A stretch of 64,000 nucleotides of DNA from Streptomyces canus (lineage in GTDB: Bacteria; Actinomycetota; Actinomycetes; Streptomycetales; Streptomycetaceae), in assembly GCF_001514145.1 (NCBI RefSeq), contig NZ_KQ948676.1, positions 52,917 through 116,916 on the forward strand. Reading direction: 5' to 3'. Made by a program: the position numbers and the translations under genes. Positions 24,844-33,735 of the stretch are shown here, piece after piece (position 1 is the stretch's first letter; each line of letters begins with the position of its first letter). The notes beneath the pieces were generated by a model. That model was not told where the DNA came from and did no database searches. It saw only the letters and a list, made by a program, of their open reading frames with translations.

Positions 24844-26142
24844 CTATGCCGGGGCCGCCGTCTTCTCGGGCGCCGTCTCCATCGGGATGCGGTGCAGCCC
24901 CTTGCGGTCATACCACCCCAGTACGCCGAAGCCGAACAGTGCGGCCGCCGCGAGTCCGGCCGCCATCATGACCCAGCCCCGCGTCAGGCCCGCGTCGCCC
25001 TGGGCGTCGTAGTAGAGGATCGAGCGGATTCCGCCGGTGATCTGGCGCAGGGGCTCGAACTCGGCGAGGAAGCGGTAGAAGCCGGGCAGTGCCTGGATGG
25101 GGGTAGTGGCGCCGGCCGTGGGTACCGCCATCCCGATGAAGACCAGCGTGACCACCAGCATGCCGGGCGTGCCGAAGACCGCGAGGAGGGTGAGCGCACC
25201 GATCCCGGTGACGGCGACGGCGCACACCGAGTACAGCCACAGCAGGGGCAGATGGGAGGCGTCCATGCCCATGATGCCGACCGCGCCCGCCATGACCAGG
25301 GTGCCCATCAGCAGGGACAGTCCGGCCATGAGGGTGCTACTGATGGCGAGGGTCTGGACCCGGGTCGCCCGGATCAGCGGGCGATGCAGGCGCAGCGGGC
25401 CCATGTCGTTGTGGGTGTAGCCGAGGGCGTGGTCGACCTGGCCGCTGATGACGTTGGCGGAAAGCATGCCGACGACCACGAGGGTAAGCGCGTAGTAGAA
25501 CGCCGTCAGGCCCAGGCCGCTGTGCGAGTCGAGCGGATGGCCGTCCTTCACCGTGACGGCGGCCGGGTCGGCGAGCAGGATGCGTGCCGCGGCGGGCAGC
25601 TTCGCCTGCTGGGAGCCGGTCTGCGCGGTCAGTTGCCTGCCGAGCTGGAGCGAGGCGTGCTCAGCCGCGGTCGTCGTCGCCGTCCGGGCCAGGCTGGAGC
25701 CGATGCTGCCGGCGGACTGGTTGGTCAGCACCGTCAGCGTCGGGCGGGCCGGGGTTCCGGCGGGCGCTGTGCCGGTCAGTGCGGTGGTGGCCGAGGTGAA
25801 GTCGGCGGGAACGACGAGCGCGCCGAACAGCCTGCCCTTGCCGAGCTCCTCCTTCATCTCCTTCTGGTCCATCACCTTCCAGTCGATCTTGTCCCCGCCG
25901 GTGGTGGACTTCTTGATCGACTCGGTGATCCGAGCCCCGAGGTTGACCTGCTTGCCGCCGACGGCGGCTCCCTTGTCGGCGTTGACCAGGCCGACCGGCA
26001 GCTTGGTCATGTGATCGACCGGGTCGATGTTGGCGCCGACGTAGAAGACGGCGAACAGGAGCGCGAGTACGCCCGTGATGACGCCATTGGCGATCCACAG
26101 AGGCTTGGCGCGCAGGACGCGGAAGGGGTGAATGCCGCTCAT
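24844..26142 (-). CDS. YhgE/Pip-type (DUF3533) membrane permease
   Basis: The 432-residue protein has one span near residues 17-40, a large extracytoplasmic region (50-215) and five or six spans at the C-terminus (ALTLVVVGMLSANV onward). This is the ABC-2/YhgE-Pip topology. Such proteins are tied to efflux and membrane stress, without a partner ATPase visible here. Its start overlaps the stop of the 4Fe-4S gene (ATGA at 26142-26139), so the two are translationally coupled. Tandem palindromes before the operon indicate TetR control. Confidence 0.85.
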   Translation of the reverse strand: MSGIHPFRVLRAKPLWIANGVITGVLALLFAVFYVGANIDPVDHMTKLPVGLVNADKGAAVGGKQVNLGARITESIKKSTTGGDKIDWKVMDQKEMKEELGKGRLFGALVVPADFTSATTALTGTAPAGTPARPTLTVLTNQSAGSIGSSLARTATTTAAEHASLQLGRQLTAQTGSQQAKLPAAARILLADPAAVTVKDGHPLDSHSGLGLTAFYYALTLVVVGMLSANVISGQVDHALGYTHNDMGPLRLHRPLIRATRVQTLAISSTLMAGLSLLMGTLVMAGAVGIMGMDASHLPLLWLYSVCAVAVTGIGALTLLAVFGTPGMLVVTLVFIGMAVPTAGATTPIQALPGFYRFLAEFEPLRQITGGIRSILYYDAQGDAGLTRGWVMMAAGLAAAALFGFGVLGWYDRKGLHRIPMETAPEKTAAPA

Positions 26143-27263
26143 GAAGTACGTGTCTCTCGGTCAGGGGACGCGGAACGTTTCGCCGGGGCCTGCCAGCCGC
26201 CGGTGACTTCCTTGACGGGTTTATGGGGGAAGCGGCGCCGGGCGTACTCCTGCGCGGGGGAACCCGGCAGGACGTACAGGGTTTCGTTCTTGTCCTGGAG
26301 CGGTCGTAGCACGGTGTCCATGAACGACTTGCGGTCGTCCAGGTACGGGCCCAGGACGTCCTCGCCGGCGGGGCAGACGGCAAGGCAGTAGCCGGACTTG
26401 TAGCCGGGGGGCGAGCTCAGGCTCTGCCACATGGAGGCGCTCTCGGAATCGGTGACCCGGGAGCGGTAGTCGGCGGCGTCCTCGCTGTCGGCCACGGTCT
26501 GCGCCCAGTCGGTGAACCCGCTCATGAACTCGCGGTAGTTGTGCGTGGTGCAGGCCAGGCCGTCGAAGGCGCCGTCCTTGTGGATGGCACCGACCGGGCA
26601 GGCGGCGACGCACAACTTGCAGTCGATACAGGGGTTGTAGTCCAACTTCTGCCCGTACTCGCTCACCTCGGCGTCCACCAGGACGGTCACCAGAAGGACG
26701 AAGCTGCCGAACTTCGGGTGGATGACGTTGCGGTGCAGGCCCATCACGCCGAGCCCGGCGGCCACCGCGACCGTCTTGTGCGCGACCACCCAGATCCGCT
26801 CCCGGGGGAAGCGGTCCATCTCCTGCGGGAAGCCGACGGACGGATTGAGCGCGCGGTAACCGGCGTCCTGCAGCGCCCGGGTGACCAGGCGGGCGGCGTG
26901 GTTGGCCTGCTCGTCGGTCTGGTGGAACTCCTGGTTGGCCACGCTCCGGGCCGGGGAGCGGCAATTGTCGCGGTTCATCCGGACCGCCATCGCGATCAGG
27001 GTGCGGGTGCCGGGCAGCGCGGACTGTGCGTACTCGCGCTCACCGGCCAGATCGGGGTGGTCCACGCTGACCGCGGCGGCGTCGTCCGCGCCGGCAGCCA
27101 GACACAGCTCGCGCAGCCACGCCGCGTCGATCACCTCCGGCGGGCGTGCCGCGCCACCCGCCCTGCGCCGGGCGAGTACGGCCTGCACCGACGGGTGGGC
27201 GGCCAACTTCGCCGGAAGCCTGGGACTCGGCGGTTGTCCCTCGGCGTCGCGCGCGGCAGTCAT
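26139..27263 (-). CDS. QueG-like 4Fe-4S ferredoxin-type reductase
   Basis: This 374-residue protein resembles epoxyqueuosine-reductase-type iron-sulfur proteins and reductive-dehalogenase-like proteins. Residues about 215-260 carry CIDCKLCVAACPVGAIH, a 4Fe-4S motif; a second cluster is suggested by CLAVCPAGED near 335. The N-terminal part has RTLIAMAVRMNRDN and the middle has GFPQEMDRFPRERIW. The substrate is unknown; queuosine synthesis is unlikely given the operon. ATG 27263 is chosen because the upstream open frame encodes a TetR relic and contains the operators. It is coupled to the permease gene. Confidence 0.82.
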   Translation of the reverse strand: MTAARDAEGQPPSPRLPAKLAAHPSVQAVLARRRAGGAARPPEVIDAAWLRELCLAAGADDAAAVSVDHPDLAGEREYAQSALPGTRTLIAMAVRMNRDNCRSPARSVANQEFHQTDEQANHAARLVTRALQDAGYRALNPSVGFPQEMDRFPRERIWVVAHKTVAVAAGLGVMGLHRNVIHPKFGSFVLLVTVLVDAEVSEYGQKLDYNPCIDCKLCVAACPVGAIHKDGAFDGLACTTHNYREFMSGFTDWAQTVADSEDAADYRSRVTDSESASMWQSLSSPPGYKSGYCLAVCPAGEDVLGPYLDDRKSFMDTVLRPLQDKNETLYVLPGSPAQEYARRRFPHKPVKEVTGGWQAPAKRSASPDRETRTS

Positions 27264-27312
27264 CCATGCTCCTCGTGACTCGGGTCCGGAACTCGCCCGC
27301 CTGCACGACGAG

Positions 27313-27349
27313 AAACCGATCAGTTTCACCACCGTAAACTGACCGGTTT
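27313..27349. promoter_or_regulatory. Tandem TetR operators before the 4Fe-4S/permease operon
   Basis: AAACCGATCAGTTT (27313-27326, one mismatch from the palindrome) and AAACTGACCGGTTT (27336-27349, two mismatches) are 23 bases apart start to start, 50-86 bases before the ATG. Confidence 0.72.
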
Positions 27350-27439
27350 TCACATGCAAGCCCGAGTTGCGGAACCGAGCCGCAGGCCCGAGTTGCCAAC
27401 CACCCCCGCTCCACCCGTCTTCGAAGGGCGCCGGAACCG

Positions 27440-28159
27440 GTACTCCCGCCGACCGCACCCTCAGCGGCAGGCCACAGCCGGCGAGCGCGAACTCCGGCGG
27501 CTCGTTCCGGGACAGCACCAGGCAGACCAGACGGTGAGCCGCTCCCCAGACCGACAGCGCGATGACCTCGGGATCCGAGGCGGAACCGAACTGCCCGGCC
27601 CGCTGCCCGCGGCGTCGACGAGGGCCGGTACGTCTCGGCGACCCCACGCGACCTGTCCGCATCGGACGGGCACTGGGCGTCGCGGCCGAAGAAGAGGATC
27701 GCGCCAGGGTGCGGGTTGGCCATGGCGTACTCCCGATAGGTCGGCCCGAGACGGATCACGAACGTGAGCGCGTGGTAGGCGTACGCCGTCCCGGGCGCCC
27801 AGGCAGGTGCCTGCCGGGCCAGCGTGTCGGCGACCGGCTCCCAGGCGCGCAGATCCTCCGGGGTCACGTCCACCTCGGGCGCCACCAGGCCGGCCCGGTG
27901 CGCGAGAAGGTGCCGTACCGCCCCCGGCCGGGTCGTCCGCCGGACAGGCAGCGGCCAGACGCTCGACGAAGAGGCGCACGGCCTCCCGATACATGGCGCT
28001 GAGCAGACCGGCCTTGCTGCCGAACAGCGAGTGGACCGCCATGGCCGAGGCCTTCACGTCCACCTCCAGCTGTCGCGGGCTCAGCGCGACCGCGCCCCGG
28101 TCGAAAACCGTGGCGGCCGCGCGGCGCAGGAGCCGGAGCCAGAGGGCTTCGTCATACAT
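27440..28159 (-). pseudogene. TetR gene disrupted by a beta-lactamase-family segment
   Basis: From ATG 28159 the frame reads a TetR HTH domain (MYDEALWLRLLRRAAATVFDR, LFGSKAGLLSAMYREAVRLF). At about 27930 it changes to a segment of another protein family and at about 27770 returns to TetR-like C-terminal sequence (GPTYREYAMANPH, LFFGRDAQCPSD), continuing after further frame changes to DPEVIALSVWGAAH and FALAGCGL near 27460. The middle of the regulator has been replaced and the frame is broken. It is divergent from the SDR/hydrolase genes, with the tandem operators between them. Confidence 0.72.
27772..27935 (-). other. Fragment of a beta-lactamase-family serine hydrolase
   Basis: About 53 codons read AVRHLLAHRAGLVAPEVD then LARQAPAWAPGTAYAYHALTF. 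This matches the region between the SxxK and YxN motifs of beta-lactamase/esterase-type proteins (HLL.H.AGL; W.PG....YH..T). It sits inside the TetR relic in a different frame. Confidence 0.65.
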
Positions 28160-28259
28160 CGTGGACCTGACCACGGCGCTATGGGACCTGCCGGCACGCC
28201 GGAACGACACCCTGAAGCCGGCCTGCCGCGACGGGTTCCTTCGATGGACTTGCACCCGG

Positions 28260-28297
28260 AAACCGATCGGTTTACTGTGATGGAAACCGAACGGTTT
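28260..28297. promoter_or_regulatory. Tandem TetR operators between tetR relic and SDR start
   Basis: AAACCGATCGGTTT (28260-28273, perfect) and AAACCGAACGGTTT (28284-28297, one mismatch) are 24 bases apart start to start, just before the GGAGG site and ATG at 28319. Confidence 0.75.
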
Positions 28298-28318
28298 CCC
28301 CTTCTTGTGGAGGCAGTC

Positions 28319-28417
28319 ATGACCGCTTTGAAGGACGCTGACGTCTTCGTCACCGGCGGCAGCCGGGGCATCGGCAAGGCGCTGGCGGAAGAGCTGTACG
28401 CCGAGCTGGCCAAGTAG
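28319..28417 (+). pseudogene. SDR oxidoreductase reduced to 32 codons
   Basis: A GGAGG site at 28309-28313 and ATG 28319 start MTALKDADVFVTGGSRGIGKALAEELY, the first strand and TGGSRGIG cofactor loop of a short-chain dehydrogenase. The frame then ends after AELAK with TAG at 28415-28417. The remaining 210 or so residues are absent, probably by an in-frame deletion that kept the start and stop. It still lies behind the tandem operators and in front of the hydrolase gene, so it may now serve as a leader. Confidence 0.75.
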
Positions 28418-28527
28418 GTCGCGGACCACAGCGGGCGCCGTAGCCCGGGCGACACCGGTGTCACCCCTCCCAGTCGAACCCGCACCCGAATCACCCATTC
28501 GCAGTTCACGCACAAGGAGTCGGCGAA

Positions 28528-29406
28528 ATGCCCAGCCAGGAATCACGTCCCACGATCCACATCCCCGGGACCACCAGCCACACCATCGCCCCGCGCGCAG
28601 GACGACACAGCCGCGAGGGAACGCTGCGCTACCTCAAGGCGGGCACCGGTGCCCCCCTGGTCCTGCTGCACACCGTGCGCACCCAGGCCGAGCACTTCCG
28701 CCACCTCATCCCGCTGATCGCGGACCACTACACCGTGTACGCCCTCGACCTGCCGGGGATGGGCTACTCCGAGATCGTGCCCGGAGCGTCGTACGACGAG
28801 CCGGCCATGCGAGCGGGCGTCGAACGGCTCCTCACCGAACTCGACCTGCACGACGTGACGTTGGTCGGCGAGTCCATGGGGGCGGTGCTCGCCCTGACCA
28901 CCGCGGCCGATCTCCCGGAACGGGTCCGGCGCGTCGTCGCGGTGAACACCTACGACTTCCGCGGCGGGATCGCCCGCTCCGGCCTCCTCGCCCGCGTGGT
29001 GGTCAGCGGTGTCCTCGCCCCCGGAGTGGGCCCGGTGATCGCCGGGGTGGAGCCCAAGCCCGCCCTCAGCAAGATCTTCCAGGGCGGCCTGGGAGACAAG
29101 AGCGCACTGCGCGAGGACTACGTGGACGAGCTGCTCCAGGTGGGCCGGCGCACCGGCTACCCGACCGTCGCCCGAGGTGTGTACCAGGCCCTGCCCAGTC
29201 TCATCGCGGCCCGCTCGCGCTACCCCGAGGTCAAGGCTCCCGTCCACCTCATCTACGGCGAGAAAGACTGGTCCCGGCCCTCGGACCGGGAGGCCGACAA
29301 GCAGCTGCTGCCGGCCGCCGACTTCACGCAGGTACCGAAGGCCGGTCACTTCATCGCCCTCGAACGGCCCGACGTACTGGCCGACCTGCTGAACACGGTG
29401 GCGTAA
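28528..29406 (+). CDS. Alpha/beta hydrolase
   Basis: A 292-residue cytosolic alpha/beta hydrolase. The N-terminal strand GAPLVLLHTVRTQAEHF forms the oxyanion region; the nucleophile is Ser in LVGESMGAV (near residue 113), the acid is Asp in IYGEKDWSRP, and the base is His in KAGHFIALERP. An ester, lactone or C-C bond substrate is possible. It is transcribed from the TetR-operator region through the SDR remnant and ends at a strong hairpin, so it is the only intact gene of that unit. Confidence 0.9.
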   Translation: MPSQESRPTIHIPGTTSHTIAPRAGRHSREGTLRYLKAGTGAPLVLLHTVRTQAEHFRHLIPLIADHYTVYALDLPGMGYSEIVPGASYDEPAMRAGVERLLTELDLHDVTLVGESMGAVLALTTAADLPERVRRVVAVNTYDFRGGIARSGLLARVVVSGVLAPGVGPVIAGVEPKPALSKIFQGGLGDKSALREDYVDELLQVGRRTGYPTVARGVYQALPSLIAARSRYPEVKAPVHLIYGEKDWSRPSDREADKQLLPAADFTQVPKAGHFIALERPDVLADLLNTVA

Positions 29407-29427
29407 GCGTCCCGAGAGCGCCGTGGT

Positions 29428-29445
29428 CACCCCCTTTCGGGGGTG
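29428..29445 (+). terminator. Terminator hairpin after the alpha/beta hydrolase
   Basis: CACCCCC-TTTC-GGGGGTG, a perfect 7-bp stem with a tetraloop, 22 bases after the stop. Confidence 0.7.
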
Positions 29446-29511
29446 TCGCGAGAGTGGAGCCCCGATCGACCATGTCTCGCGAAGACGTCGTGGCAGGCAA
29501 CGGAGCGGCAC

Positions 29512-31185
29512 ATGACGGAGATACAGATCGAGTTCGACGTACCCGTGGAGATGCGTGACGGCGCGGTGCTGCGGGCGGATGTCTACCGGCCCGGCGGCAG
29601 CGGACCGTGGCCGGTCCTGCTCAGCAGGCTGCCGTACGGGAAGCAGATGGCCCTGGCGATCGCCGTCCTCGATCCCCTGGCCGCGGCCCGGCGCGGCTTC
29701 ATGGTGGTCCTCCAGGACACCCGTGGCCGGTTCGCCTCCGAGGGTGAGTGGGAGCCGTGGACGCACGAGGAGAGCGACGGGTACGACACCGTACGGTGGG
29801 CTGCCGCCCTTCCCGGCGCGAACGGCTCCGTCGGCATGATCGGCGCCAGCTATTTCGGCCACACGCAGTGGATGGCGGCGCTGTCCAAGCCGCCGGAGCT
29901 GAAGGCGATCGCACCGATGGTCACGTGGTCCGACCCGGACGACGGACTGTGGACGCGCGGCGGCGCGATCGAGCTCGGTATCACCGCGCCGTGGACCCTC
30001 ATGATGGGCGCCGACGCAATGATGCGCCGGCACGGCACCGACCCCGCCACGCTCGTCGGCAGCCTCGGCAGGCTCGTGCAGGATCTCGACGGCCTGGCCG
30101 GCGGCGGCTACGGCGAACTGCCCGCCGGGCACTTCCCCGCGTTCGTCCGGCACGAACTTCCCGAGCTGGGCTACGAGCGGTCCCGGCGGGAGCCCGAGTG
30201 GGCGCGGGCCTGCCGGGTCGAGGGCCGGCACGACGAGGTCGACCTGCCCACCTTCCAGGTCGGCGGCTGGTACGACATCTTCACCCAGGGAACGCTCGAC
30301 AACTTCACCGCGATGCGCCGCGCGGGCCGGTCCGCCACGCTGGTCATGGGGCCGTGGAGTCACGCCAACCAGCAGCACGTCATCGGCGACGTCAACTTCG
30401 GGTTCGCCGCGAACTCCGCCTTCATGGGCATGCGCGGCCCCCTGAACGGCCTCCAGCTCGACTGGTACCAGCGCACGATCGGCGACGGGAAGACGCTGGA
30501 GCCGGACACGGGCGAGGTGCTGCTGTTCGTCATGGGCGTCAACCAGTGGCGCGAGGAGACGGAATGGCCCCTGTCGCGGGCCGTGGACACGGACTTCCAC
30601 CTGCGCGCGGACGGGCGCCTGACGCAGGAACCGCCGCCTGTCGCCGAGCAGTTCGAGGAGTTCACCTACGACCCGATGGACCCGGTGCCCACGGTCGGCG
30701 GAGCCCTGTTGCTGACCGACGACTTCCGTCCCGGGCCGCTCGACCAGACGGCAGTGGAGGCGCGCGAGGACGTCCTGGTCTTCACCACCGAACCGCTTGC
30801 CGAGGACACCGAGGTGACCGGTCGCGTGCGGGCGGTGCTCTTCGCCGCCACGGACGGCCCCTCGACCGACTGGGTGGCCCGCCTGTGTGACGTCGACGAG
30901 AACGGCGTCTCCCGTAACGTGACCGACGGCATCGTGCGGGTGCGGGCAGCGACGCCGGGCGAAGTGGCCGAGCACGTCGTGGACCTGTGGTCGACCAGCA
31001 TCGTCTTCCGTGCCGGGCATCGCATACGGCTCCAGATCACCTCCAGCAACTTCCCGCGCTGGGACCGCAACCTCAACACGGGCGAACCGGAGGAGAGCGC
31101 GACCGCGGCCCGGGTGGCCCGCCAGCAGGTCTTCCACGACCCGGCCCGGCCCTCCCGCCTCGTCCTGCCGGTGGTCCCGGGCTGA
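29512..31185 (+). CDS. CocE/NonD-family hydrolase (X-Pro dipeptidyl-peptidase S15 type)
   Basis: This 557-residue enzyme has the S15/CocE fold: N-terminal MRDGAVLRADVYRPGG, RGFMVVLQDTRGRFASEGEW, the nucleophile Ser in GMIGASYFGHTQW (near residue 115), an acid in the FQVGGWYDIFTQGTL region and His in VMGPWSHANQQ. The C-terminal jelly-roll domain (GRVRAVLFAATDGPSTDWVARLCDV ... LWSTSIVFRAGHRIRLQITSSNFPRWDRN) is typical. Relatives cleave esters such as cocaine or acylated beta-lactams. ATG 29512 follows GGAGCGG. No signal peptide. Confidence 0.93.
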   Translation: MTEIQIEFDVPVEMRDGAVLRADVYRPGGSGPWPVLLSRLPYGKQMALAIAVLDPLAAARRGFMVVLQDTRGRFASEGEWEPWTHEESDGYDTVRWAAALPGANGSVGMIGASYFGHTQWMAALSKPPELKAIAPMVTWSDPDDGLWTRGGAIELGITAPWTLMMGADAMMRRHGTDPATLVGSLGRLVQDLDGLAGGGYGELPAGHFPAFVRHELPELGYERSRREPEWARACRVEGRHDEVDLPTFQVGGWYDIFTQGTLDNFTAMRRAGRSATLVMGPWSHANQQHVIGDVNFGFAANSAFMGMRGPLNGLQLDWYQRTIGDGKTLEPDTGEVLLFVMGVNQWREETEWPLSRAVDTDFHLRADGRLTQEPPPVAEQFEEFTYDPMDPVPTVGGALLLTDDFRPGPLDQTAVEAREDVLVFTTEPLAEDTEVTGRVRAVLFAATDGPSTDWVARLCDVDENGVSRNVTDGIVRVRAATPGEVAEHVVDLWSTSIVFRAGHRIRLQITSSNFPRWDRNLNTGEPEESATAARVARQQVFHDPARPSRLVLPVVPG

Positions 31186-31259
31186 CAGGAAGCGGCGGGA
31201 GGGCCAACCGATCCGGTGTGGCGGTGGGCAAGGACGCCGACCGCTACCGCGGTGGCTTC

Positions 31260-31294
31260 GGCGAAGGGCGGCAGGCGTCCCGCTGCCCTTCGCC
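31260..31294 (+). terminator. Terminator-like hairpin after the CocE-type gene
   Basis: GGCGAAGGGC and GCCCTTCGCC-type arms (12 of 13 positions pair) flank a short loop, 75 bases after the stop. Confidence 0.5.
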
Positions 31295-31377
31295 GATGGT
31301 CTCCCGGCAGGCACTTGGCCGTCGGCGATCTCCCCGGTGAAGCCCGACCCGCGCAACTCACTGAATCCATCAGTCGA

Positions 31378-31925
31378 CTGGAGAGAGCTCGCGCCTGCCG
31401 TACTCGTTCACGGTGTTCCGGACACGCCCCGGGCCGGAATGTGGCGCCGGATGGGACGTCGTGGGCCACGACTGGGGCAGCGCCCTCACTGTGCACTTCG
31501 CCTCGCTGCGCCCCGACCTGGTGAGGACCTGGGCCGGCGGAGACTCGGGAATCAGCCCTGCGCTCGAGTGGATTCCCCCCCGAAGATCTGGCAGACACCC
31601 GGGCAGGAGAGCCCGCCCATCATGCCGACGAGGCCGTGAGCCGGCTGGACGCCACGATGAAGGACAACATCCTTCGCCTCGTCCGCTCGGGAATCCATAC
31701 GGGGGCGGAGTGGGAGCCCGGTCCGGCGAACGTCACCAGCCCTCCCCTCGTGTTCTGGGGCAGAGACGACCAGTACCGGCCGGTGGAGTACGCCGACAGT
31801 CTCGCGGAGAACGCCAGGCCGCGAACGTCGTCCTGCTGGACAGCGGTCACTGGCCGCAGCTCCAGCAGCCGCGGAAGTCGCCGCCGCCCTGACACGGCAC
31901 TGGGAAAGCGTCCCGGCTCAGCCTT
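31378..31925 (+). pseudogene. Alpha/beta hydrolase (haloalkane-dehalogenase/epoxide-hydrolase type), many frameshifts
   Basis: Pieces of one protein appear in order in three frames: PAVLVHGVPDTPRAGMWRR (oxyanion strand), VVGHDWGSALTVHFASLRPDL with the nucleophile-elbow GHDWGS, ATMKDNILRLVRSG, SPPLVFWGRDDQYRPVEYA with an acidic residue, and VVLLDSGHWPQLQQP with the His. At least three single-base shifts are needed, so the gene is dead. Asp in GHDWGS marks the dehalogenase/epoxide-hydrolase branch. It follows the CocE-type gene on the same strand. Confidence 0.75.
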
Positions 31926-32221
31926 TGTTCAAGCTCGCCGGGGTCACCTGACCTGCTGATCCCGGCTCGTTCGTGAGACAGCAGGACGGCCGTTTTCACG
32001 CTTCGAGGTGTCGAGCAACGTCGGACCGGCTGGTGTGCTGGGTGCGACTACCAGGCGGTCAGTGAGCCGTCGGTGTTTCGCCAGAGCGGATTGCGCCGGC
32101 GGTGGCCGCGTTCGGCCGGGGCGCGGACTGGCGCACGCCGGCAATACCGGGAGGCCACTTGCACCTGTACCGGTAGGGCGGCGTTTCGGGGTCCTGGCTG
32201 CGTGAACCGGTAGTCCGGGGT
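31926..32221. other. Intergenic region, no gene seen
   Basis: About 300 bases between two relics; no recognisable gene or site. Confidence 0.4.
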
Positions 32222-32642
32222 TCAGGATCCGGAGCTGTAGCGACTGAGCATGAGGGCGACGGCTTCGTCCACGATCGCGGCGTCGGTGGGTTGGGCGGGA
32301 CGAAGTCGGTCCGTACGATTTGGGGCCACAGGAACTGGCTGCAGATCATGCCGAGGAATTGTTCGGCCACTTCGGATGCCGACTGGGGCTGTCCGTCGGC
32401 CGAACGGGAGTCGAGTGTGCCGGCCTGTGCCTCGGCGTCCGGGTAGTCGCGGAGCCGGTCGAAGAAGGGTCCGCGGTCGATGGCGAAGCCTGTGCCGACG
32501 ATGTCGGCGAGTTCCGGCATCTGGGCAGCTCGGTGATGATCAGGCGGCACAGCGCCGCCGTGCCCGGCCATCGGCAACGAAATGGGCCGCGGACTTCGGC
32601 GATGGCCCATTGGTGTCGTCTCGGGCGGACGCCGGGTTTCAC
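32222..32642 (-). pseudogene. TetR regulator, C-terminal fragment
   Basis: The C-terminal ligand-domain part of a TetR/AcrR regulator is readable: LCRLIITELPRC, then after a shift ELADIVGTGFAIDRGPFFDRL, AEQFLGMICSQFLWPQIVRTDF, and after another one-base loss TDAAIVDEAVALMLSRYSSGS with the stop at 32222. No HTH domain remains upstream. It belongs to a block of debris between the CocE-type gene and the large catabolic cluster. Confidence 0.7.
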
Positions 32643-32719
32643 AGCTCGGGGTGGGGGTGATGCTGCTCGCAGGAGCGGGGAAGCTGCTGGTCATCCGGCA
32701 TTCGGCAGGAGTGCGAGCC

Positions 32720-33040
32720 GTTCGAGGGCGTCTGTGATCTCGCGGGTCCAGGGCCAGTGGCGGGCAAGGCGGGCTGGCCCGACGTGCGCTCCGCAGTGCA
32801 GCCGATGTCGCCGCCCGCGCGCTCGAAGCAGCCCGGTCCCAGGTGACGGCTCGCCCGGGCGAAGAGCGGGCCGCGGAACTCGTGTGCGACCTCGCCCACC
32901 AGCTCCTCATGCTCGACGAATGGATCAAAGACGCCGACCGGGAGATCCGCGAAGCCTTCCACGTCGACGAGCGCGCCGAAGTCATTGAATCGCTCCCTGG
33001 CATGGGACCCGTCCCAGGGGCCGAGTCCCTCCACGGCCGT
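32720..33040 (+). pseudogene. IS110-family transposase, central fragment
   Basis: The plus-strand frame reads ADVAARALEAARSQVTARPG, ELVCDLAHQLLMLDEWIKDA, DREIREAFHVDERAEV and IESLPGMGPVPGAE. This is the coiled central region and start of the Tnp_20 domain of IS110-type recombinases. The N-terminal DEDD domain and C-terminus are missing. Confidence 0.75.
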
Positions 33041-33073
33041 TGCAAAGTCGGTGATGGGCGATGTTCGTGCTGG

Positions 33074-33335
33074 TCACGCGGGGACGCCGAGGAGGTCCAG
33101 TGGGGCGGTGAAGGCGTCGATGACATTTCGCGGCGCACGGCGGCGATGCTGTCGTGTCCGACGTCGCGGAGGCGGCCGTGGGCGAGGGTGCGCAGGGTGG
33201 CCATGTTCTCTGGCCCGTGCCCGGTCCAGATCTTGCTGGCGTCCTCGCCGAAGGTGACGTCGCGGACGTGGTGCAGGGCTTCGATGCCCCAGTGGCCGCG
33301 CACGATCAGCGCCAGCCGGCGCGGTGATACTTGCG
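33074..33335 (-). pseudogene. ISAs1-family transposase, C-terminal fragment
   Basis: RLALIVRGHWGIEALHHVRD, VTFGEDASKIWTGHGPENMATLRTLA and, after a one-base loss, NVIDAFTAPLDLLGVPA with the stop at 33074 are the C-terminal end of an ISAs1-type transposase. The rest is absent. It directly borders the IS110 fragment on the other strand. Confidence 0.75.
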
Positions 33336-33735
33336 CCGAGGAGAGGCTGGGATTTTGCCCACCGATCGTCCAAGGTCGAGACTGGCAGCGGCCGAAACAA
33401 CCTGCGGCCCCTGCACAGCGCTGAGGGACATCCCTCAGACATGGGCCGCCACTTCACTCAACGGTTACTGACTTCGGCTCGTCACCGTGAACTCTGGCGA
33501 AGTCCCTGATGGGTCTGGAGCGGTGCCTGTATCCCGTGGTGAGTGAGATACGCGGATGGGGGCGGGTTGGCTCCTGAGGGACGGCAGCGCCGAGAGACAC
33601 TTCTTACGCCAAGCTCTTACCGGTAGCAATGGTCTGCCCTCATGGCTGTGTCCAGCGACGTGATCGCGGCCATGCGCCCGCCCGCCGGTTGGTTCGTCCT
33701 GGTCGGCCCGGGGTCAGCCCTCGGACGACAACGGC
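33336..33735. other. Intergenic region after the catabolic operon
   Basis: About 400 bases between ISAs1 debris and the last gene of the operon. No gene is recognised. The operon terminator should lie here; I see no outstanding hairpin. Confidence 0.4.

Noticed and set aside
24823..26391. 522-codon plus-strand frame
   Set aside because: Antisense of the YhgE/Pip-type permease gene; repetitive Gly/Glu/Asp/His composition.
26139..27662. 507-codon version of the 4Fe-4S gene
   Set aside because: The first 133 codons consist of the TetR relic and the operator region, and a well-placed ATG exists at 27263.
28543..31356. 937-codon open frame on the minus strand
   Set aside because: It lies opposite the alpha/beta hydrolase and CocE-type genes, whose catalytic motifs are clear. 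Its protein is Gly/Arg/His/Val-rich without any domain, as expected for an antisense shadow in GC-rich DNA.
32843..33424. 193-aa intact plus-strand gene
   Set aside because: Only about the first 65 residues are IS110-like; the rest is the antisense of an ISAs1 fragment, so this is a relic.
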